Of a stretch of 64,000 bases of DNA, positions 59,873-64,000 are shown one piece after another. How positions within the stretch are numbered: the stretch's first letter is position 1; the number at the start of each line of letters is the position of its first letter. This DNA is from Massilia sp. Se16.2.3 (GTDB lineage: Bacteria; Pseudomonadota; Gammaproteobacteria; Burkholderiales; Burkholderiaceae_D): NCBI RefSeq assembly GCF_014171595.1, contig NZ_CP050451.1, positions 2,852,001 through 2,916,000 of the forward strand, in the 5' to 3' direction. Position numbers and translations under genes: made by a program. The notes under the pieces were generated by a model. It was not told the DNA's origin. It made no database searches and saw only the letters and a list, made by a program, of their open reading frames with translations.

Positions 59873-60784
59873 ATGCATATTGGTGAAGTTTGTTCAATCG
59901 TTGAAGCAGTTCTAGTCCTGAGCACCCTGACCAAGCGCGCCTGGACCGAGGTCGAATTTACCCGTGCGGTAATTCGCCTTCGCCTTCCGATCTACGCGGT
60001 CGCACCATACAACGCGTCGATCGTGTCCAAGCGATATGTTGACGGTCATTTGGTCATTACTGCCGAACCTTCGATGACTGCCCGATACGTGACCCTGCTA
60101 CAAGCTGAGATTGAGGAACTGGCCTATAGCCCTGGACCTCAGGTTGTCACGGATCGACCGGCTTGGCTCTGGGAAGACCAGCCGTACCAATCTTGGGATG
60201 ACATCGTCGCGTTCCGCCAAGGCGATCATCGTGTGCTCGGTCATTGGGAAACCGATCAGGGGGAATGGATGGGGCAGTCGGAGGAATATTTCTTCTCCAA
60301 GCCGGTACAGGTCACCGCGAAGTCCACGTTGGTCGTGCCACGCCATACGATTGCGGAGTTGGTGCGGAACGAAGCGGTCGCTGACTTGCAAACGGCTACC
60401 GTGGACAGCGCCGACCCGCTTACTTCGCTTGTACTGGCGGAAAGCGGACAGGGAGCGATGCAAGGGATTCTAGCCAAGAATCCTGCGTCGTCGGTCATTC
60501 CCTTGGCGATCGTGGCTGAAGCCACGTCGCCCCTTGCCTCGCCAACAAATGGCGAAGCCACCTCGCCACCGCAGGCAAAGAAAACGAACACCTGGGATCA
60601 ACATGATCTTCGCCGCTTGCTTGAAGAGAGCCTGATTGAAGGGAATACACATGCGGTCCTAGCAGAAAAATATGGCGTTTCGCGCCAGTTCATCGGCAAG
60701 CAGATCGCCACGGCAAAGGGCCTCTTTGGCGCGCGCAAACCATCCCCATTTGACGCCCTTGGGTCGAGGAGCCGCAAGAAATAG
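59873..60784 (+). CDS. Hypothetical protein with C-terminal helix-turn-helix
   Basis: A 303-residue protein, start ATG 59873 with GAGG upstream. The first 200 residues are unassigned. After a flexible segment (VAEATSPLASPTNGEATSPP) comes DLRRLLEESLIEGNTHAVLAEKYGVSRQFIGKQIATAKG, a clear helix-turn-helix. The codon use differs from the chromosomal genes to the left. As first gene of the element it could control replication or transfer functions, which is inferred from position only. Confidence 0.7.
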   Translation: MHIGEVCSIVEAVLVLSTLTKRAWTEVEFTRAVIRLRLPIYAVAPYNASIVSKRYVDGHLVITAEPSMTARYVTLLQAEIEELAYSPGPQVVTDRPAWLWEDQPYQSWDDIVAFRQGDHRVLGHWETDQGEWMGQSEEYFFSKPVQVTAKSTLVVPRHTIAELVRNEAVADLQTATVDSADPLTSLVLAESGQGAMQGILAKNPASSVIPLAIVAEATSPLASPTNGEATSPPQAKKTNTWDQHDLRRLLEESLIEGNTHAVLAEKYGVSRQFIGKQIATAKGLFGARKPSPFDALGSRSRKK

Positions 60785-60869
60785 GTTGCATTGCCCAGTT
60801 GCACAAAACGGCCTGTAACCCGCATGGTTGCTAGGTTTGTTGGTTGCCGCAACCAGCCTGACTGGTTGC
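60784..60869. repeat. Cluster of GGTTGC motifs (iteron or operator candidate)
   Basis: TGGTTGC occurs at 60825-60831, 60841-60847 and 60863-60869, GGTTGC at 60784-60789, and the inverted GCAACCA at 60849-60855. The central pair forms GGTTGCCGCAACC. The cluster lies just upstream of the small HTH gene. Confidence 0.6.
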
Positions 60870-60919
60870 CATGCGTAGCTTTCGTTGTCGCAGTATCCGA
60901 TCAACATTTAGGAACGACA

Positions 60920-61132
60920 ATGAACGCCGATGCAAAAATCATCGCACTCGCCGAAGAGATGCGTAGCGCAATTAACACCAACGAAGCAGCCTTCCATCTG
61001 GGCCGCAGCCCACAAACCCTCCGCAAATGGGCGTGCTACGAAGACGGTCCGCTCCGTCCGATCCGCATCCACGGCCGCCTCGCATGGCCCGTCGCGCAGA
61101 TCAAGGAATTGCTCAAAGGTGGCCGCGTATGA
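60920..61132 (+). CDS. Small AlpA/excisionase-like helix-turn-helix protein
   Basis: A 70-residue protein, start ATG 60920 with AGGAACG upstream. INTNEAAFHLGRSPQTLRKWACYEDGPLRPIRIHGRLAWPVAQIKELL has the MerR/AlpA-type winged layout: a helix-turn-helix followed by a short strand reading (P)xRixGRlxWpv. Such proteins regulate excision or transcription in integrative elements. Overlaps the next start by ATGA; the GGTTGC cluster upstream could be its operator. Confidence 0.75.
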   Translation: MNADAKIIALAEEMRSAINTNEAAFHLGRSPQTLRKWACYEDGPLRPIRIHGRLAWPVAQIKELLKGGRV

Positions 61133-61596
61133 TCGCGCTCAACTATACGGGCAGCAATGGCGCGGAAACGCCGGTCGTCCTGTGCGAAAAAAATCCGCGA
61201 ACCGCTGCTAAGCACGCCGCTGCCTGCGGGAATGCGCACAAGGCATATCTGCGGACCGTTTACGGCTTTCAGCCGGAAGACGACGAGTACGGGGTGGTCC
61301 TCTCTGCAAGTGCACACGGCAGTATTATTGCTATCGAAATCCGGTTCTTCACGGGTTCGACGAAGACCTACAAGGGTATGTTCGAGCTGCCGCTCCATGT
61401 ATTCAAAATCGACGGGATGCCAGTTACCTCGACCGCTGCGATCGAAAATTTCGTTGACCATGTGGTGTTCGTGACCGTCACCGGCCGCTACCAGTTCAAC
61501 GGTATCAAACTGTCGAACGTGTTCGAAATTAACCTCGACCACAACATCGCCCCCGCGGAACCGAAGCGCTTGTCGCCAGCCAAAGCCGCGAAGTGA
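61129..61596 (+). CDS. Hypothetical protein of the integrated element
   Basis: A 155-residue soluble protein starting MIALNYTGSNGAETPVVLCEKNPRTAAKHAAACGNAHKAYL. Predicted beta-rich middle (VVLSASAHGSIIAIEIRFF) and a C-terminus ending SPAKAAK. No family recognised. Co-translated with the HTH gene by overlap and followed by the primase/helicase gene after six bases, so it is part of a replication-type operon. Confidence 0.65.
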   Translation: MIALNYTGSNGAETPVVLCEKNPRTAAKHAAACGNAHKAYLRTVYGFQPEDDEYGVVLSASAHGSIIAIEIRFFTGSTKTYKGMFELPLHVFKIDGMPVTSTAAIENFVDHVVFVTVTGRYQFNGIKLSNVFEINLDHNIAPAEPKRLSPAKAAK

Positions 61597-61602
61597 GACG
61601 AC

Positions 61603-64000
61603 ATGTTGACTAACAATGAAACCTCTGCGGTGATGGGGCGCATGTCGAGCGCACAGGATCAAGTACAGGCCGCCGTCGCCTGCAGCGCAGCGGTCACTGT
61701 GCTAACCAATGCCAACGGCAACCTGACGAAGACGTTTTTCCTCGATGAAAGCGGAACGATTCGCAAACAGGCCGCTGCCAAGCTCGTCTACGGCAGCTAC
61801 CAGGTTCACGACGTAACCAACCTAGCAGAGCTGGATGCCATCCTCGACATGTTGGCGCCCACCCAAGCTGCGACGTACGGTCGCCCGGTGCTTGACCAAG
61901 GCGACGTCGTTGCCCAAAGCGTAACGAATCCGGCAGCGGGCGCAATCACGCGCACTCGCCAAAACTTCCAGTTCGGAGACAACGCTGGCATTCTCATGCT
62001 TGACTACGACCCGCCGAAAGGTGCGCCGGCGCTCTCGCAGGGGGAACTGCTGCAAATCGTCCGCAGTTGCTGTACACCCCTCTCGGGTGTGGCAATGCTG
62101 TGGCGCGCAAGCGCCTCGTCTGGCATCAATGGCGCGGGCGTCACCGGGCAGCGTATCTACCTGATCGTTAGCAAGGCCAGCGAAATCCCACGTATTGGTA
62201 AGCTGATCTTTGAACGCCTCTGGCTCGCCGGTTCCGGCTACTTCGCAGTCAGCAAATCGGGCCAGCTGTTGGAGCGCGGTCCCGTTGACGCATCGGTGTG
62301 GAAGCCAGAAGGTCTCGACTTCGCAGCACAGCCGGTGCTCGACAATGGCATCGTGCGTACTTGCTATGAGGGGACGATCACGGGTGCTGGCATCCTGGAT
62401 GTGGCTGAGGTACACGAGTTGACTGAGGCCGAAGTCAACGACCTGAAGGAAATCAAGTCGACGGCTCGCGCCGCGATGGCGCCCCAGGTACAGGCCGCGA
62501 AGGCGCAATACATCACGGAAGTCGCGCCAGTGATTGGGGAGCGGCTGAGGAACCTGAGCTTGGATACTGACCAGGCTGCCATCAGCCTCATGCTCGAACG
62601 TGCGACGATGCAGCGCACCCTGATGGGTGACTTCCCGTTGATCACGGCCGAGGGCAAGCCAGTCACCGTGGGCGCCGTGATGGACAACCCGGAAAAGTGG
62701 CACGGTGCGCGGTTTGCGGACCCGCTGGAACCCGAGGTCGACGGCCGTGTTGCGTGGCTCAACCTGCGCAGCGGTGGCAATCCTTACCTGTACTCGCACC
62801 TCCATCATGGAACCTACTACCGCCTGGACCGCGCACCGGCCTTGATCGAAGTGTCTGCAGGCGAGTTGCCGCGCATGGTGGATTCGATGGCGCTGCTGCT
62901 GAAAAAGTCGGGTCAAATGTACGAACGCGCAGGCGTCATGGTGTATGTCAGCGACGAAGGCAAAATCGTGCAAGCTGTGGCGACCTGGATGAAAGTCTTC
63001 GTACATCGCCTGTGCCGCTTCGAGCAATACAACGTCAAAAAGCAGGAGATGGTCGTTGCTGAATGCCCGCAAGGCGTAGTCCAAGGCTTGCTGGCGAATG
63101 CAGCGCATACCCGTATGCCACGCCTAACTGCTGTGCGCGATGTCCCGACCATGGACGCGAATGGTCGTCTGATCGCAATGCCCGGTTACGACGAGCCATC
63201 TGGTCTGCTGCTCAGAAACGAGAAATTCGTTACCTGGCCGGCCGTCCGCTTGGCACCCTCGCAGAGCGATCTAAAAAATGCACTGCAAACCTTGTGGAAG
63301 CCGTTCGAGCAGTTTCCGTACGTCTCGGCTGCCGATAGATCCGTCGCCTTGGCAGCAGCGCTGACTGCTGCAGTTCGCTGCTGCTTGCGCACTGCTCCGG
63401 GATTCGGATTCAGCGCAACTGCGCCCGGCACCGGGAAGACGTTGCTGGCCCAGTGTATCGGCGTCCTGTATGACGGCACGGCGCCGGCGGTAAGCGCACC
63501 GATCACGCATGAAGAAGAGTGGGCTAAGAGTCTGTTCAGCTCGGCGTTGGCTGGCGCCGGTACCCTGCTGTTCGACAATGCGGAGCACGCGATCGAATCG
63601 GCAAGCCTGTGCGCTGTCACCACTGCTCCAGCAATCAAGGGCCGCGTCCTCGGCGAGTCGCGCGAAGCCGAAGCTGAGCACCGCTTATTGGTGCTGGCGA
63701 CCGGGAATGGCCTGCAGCTGGTCGGCGACCTGAATCGTCGCTTCTTGACGTGCCGCCTGGATGCACAGGTCGAGGCGTCCAAGGTCGCTGGACGTCAGTT
63801 CGACCTGGAACCACTCGGCTACTGCCTCAAAAACCGTTTGCTGATGATCACGGCTGCGCTGACGCTGATCCAGGGCTATGTCGCCGCTGGCTTCCCGAAG
63901 GTGTGCGACGGACTCGCCTCGATGGACGACTGGAACAAGTTGGTTCGCTCGACCATTGTCTGGCTGAGCGAGCAGGGCCTCGCTGCAGGTTTCGTCGATC
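61603..64000 (+). CDS. Primase/helicase-like ATPase of an integrated element (cut by right edge)
   Basis: An uninterrupted frame of 799 codons from ATG 61603 to the window edge. Near residue 130-260 the pattern AGILMLDYDPPKG, LWRASASSG, RIYLIVSKASEIPRIGKLIFERLWLAG and ERGPVDASVW resembles the DxD, S-S and D strands of archaeo-eukaryotic-type primases of phages and plasmids. Near residue 605 stands a Walker A (APGTGKT) and near 650 a Walker B-like strand (GTLLFDNAEHA), followed by LVLATGNGLQLVGDLNRRFLTCRLD, which fits a sensor and arginine-finger region of a AAA+ helicase. Likely the element's replication protein; assignment is by motif only. Confidence 0.7.
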   Translation, partial: MLTNNETSAVMGRMSSAQDQVQAAVACSAAVTVLTNANGNLTKTFFLDESGTIRKQAAAKLVYGSYQVHDVTNLAELDAILDMLAPTQAATYGRPVLDQGDVVAQSVTNPAAGAITRTRQNFQFGDNAGILMLDYDPPKGAPALSQGELLQIVRSCCTPLSGVAMLWRASASSGINGAGVTGQRIYLIVSKASEIPRIGKLIFERLWLAGSGYFAVSKSGQLLERGPVDASVWKPEGLDFAAQPVLDNGIVRTCYEGTITGAGILDVAEVHELTEAEVNDLKEIKSTARAAMAPQVQAAKAQYITEVAPVIGERLRNLSLDTDQAAISLMLERATMQRTLMGDFPLITAEGKPVTVGAVMDNPEKWHGARFADPLEPEVDGRVAWLNLRSGGNPYLYSHLHHGTYYRLDRAPALIEVSAGELPRMVDSMALLLKKSGQMYERAGVMVYVSDEGKIVQAVATWMKVFVHRLCRFEQYNVKKQEMVVAECPQGVVQGLLANAAHTRMPRLTAVRDVPTMDANGRLIAMPGYDEPSGLLLRNEKFVTWPAVRLAPSQSDLKNALQTLWKPFEQFPYVSAADRSVALAAALTAAVRCCLRTAPGFGFSATAPGTGKTLLAQCIGVLYDGTAPAVSAPITHEEEWAKSLFSSALAGAGTLLFDNAEHAIESASLCAVTTAPAIKGRVLGESREAEAEHRLLVLATGNGLQLVGDLNRRFLTCRLDAQVEASKVAGRQFDLEPLGYCLKNRLLMITAALTLIQGYVAAGFPKVCDGLASMDDWNKLVRSTIVWLSEQGLAAGFVD

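Noticed and set aside
59472..59897. 141-codon minus-strand frame next to tRNA-Arg as an integrase remnant
   Set aside because: No tyrosine-recombinase motif and no ribosome site could be found.

Overview
The window looks like chromosomal DNA of a high-GC betaproteobacterium of the family Oxalobacteraceae (Massilia/Telluria/Duganella type). This is judged from codon use, gene order (tsaB-rimI-UDG, pst-phoU-phoB-phoR, carA-carB-greA-DUF4149-yhbY-rlmE-ftsH-folP-glmM) and protein sequences. No database search was possible.

Region 1 (0.4-12.2 kb) is a probable selenium/ergothioneine locus. On the minus strand lies a PhnCDE-type ABC uptake operon (binding protein, ATPase, two permeases, plus a second LolD-like ATPase); this clade is usually annotated as a putative selenate transporter. 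Diverging from it are egtD and an egtB-family sulfoxide/selenoxide-type synthase. Further on, a two-gene minus-strand operon encodes a SenB-type selenosugar synthase and a SelD/SenC selenophosphate synthetase that overlap by ATGA. Together these could import oxidised selenium, activate it as selenophosphate, load it on a sugar and transfer it to hercynine, giving selenoneine, with ergothioneine as the sulfur alternative. A YihY membrane protein, a TlpA-like thioredoxin, a 56-aa membrane peptide and a diguanylate cyclase sit inside the region.

Region 2 (12.4-37.7 kb) is mixed housekeeping and signalling: RhlE helicase, lytic transglycosylase MltD, DUF1415, a DUF1289 protein with a 21-bp in-frame minisatellite, a PAS-GGDEF-EAL protein, a lone molybdopterin dehydrogenase subunit, an acyl-CoA synthetase, a WGxxGxxG-type small protein, a thioredoxin, TsaB, RimI, a family-4 uracil-DNA glycosylase, DUF1853, LplT, alanine racemase, RadA, a PilZ protein, a serine-protease-like protein without its serine, and a 38-aa membrane peptide.

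Region 3 (37.8-44.6 kb) is the complete Pho system, pstSCAB-phoU-phoB-phoR, with tandem Pho boxes in front of pstS and a hairpin between pstS and pstC. It is followed by an array of five ~0.2-kb repeats (44.6-45.6 kb). These belong to a dispersed family with CGTAGGGTGGGC-like inverted ends, seen also at 23.9, 30.4, 47.1 and 53.1 kb.

Region 4 (45.8-59.4 kb) holds a patatin-like lipoprotein, a GlcG/HbpS protein, carAB, greA, DUF4149, yhbY, rlmE, ftsH (with a long perfect stem-loop in its leader), folP, glmM, and tRNA-Pro and tRNA-Arg. Region 5 (59.44 kb to the right edge) starts directly after tRNA-Arg(TCT) and looks like an integrated element: a protein with a C-terminal HTH, an AlpA-like HTH protein, an unknown protein and a long primase/helicase-like ATPase cut by the window edge.

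About a dozen genes between 0.4 and 37.4 kb carry single-base frame breaks, several beside homopolymers and several in compensating pairs, while 37.5-64 kb shows none. I read these as sequence errors rather than gene decay, and give such genes their full extent.
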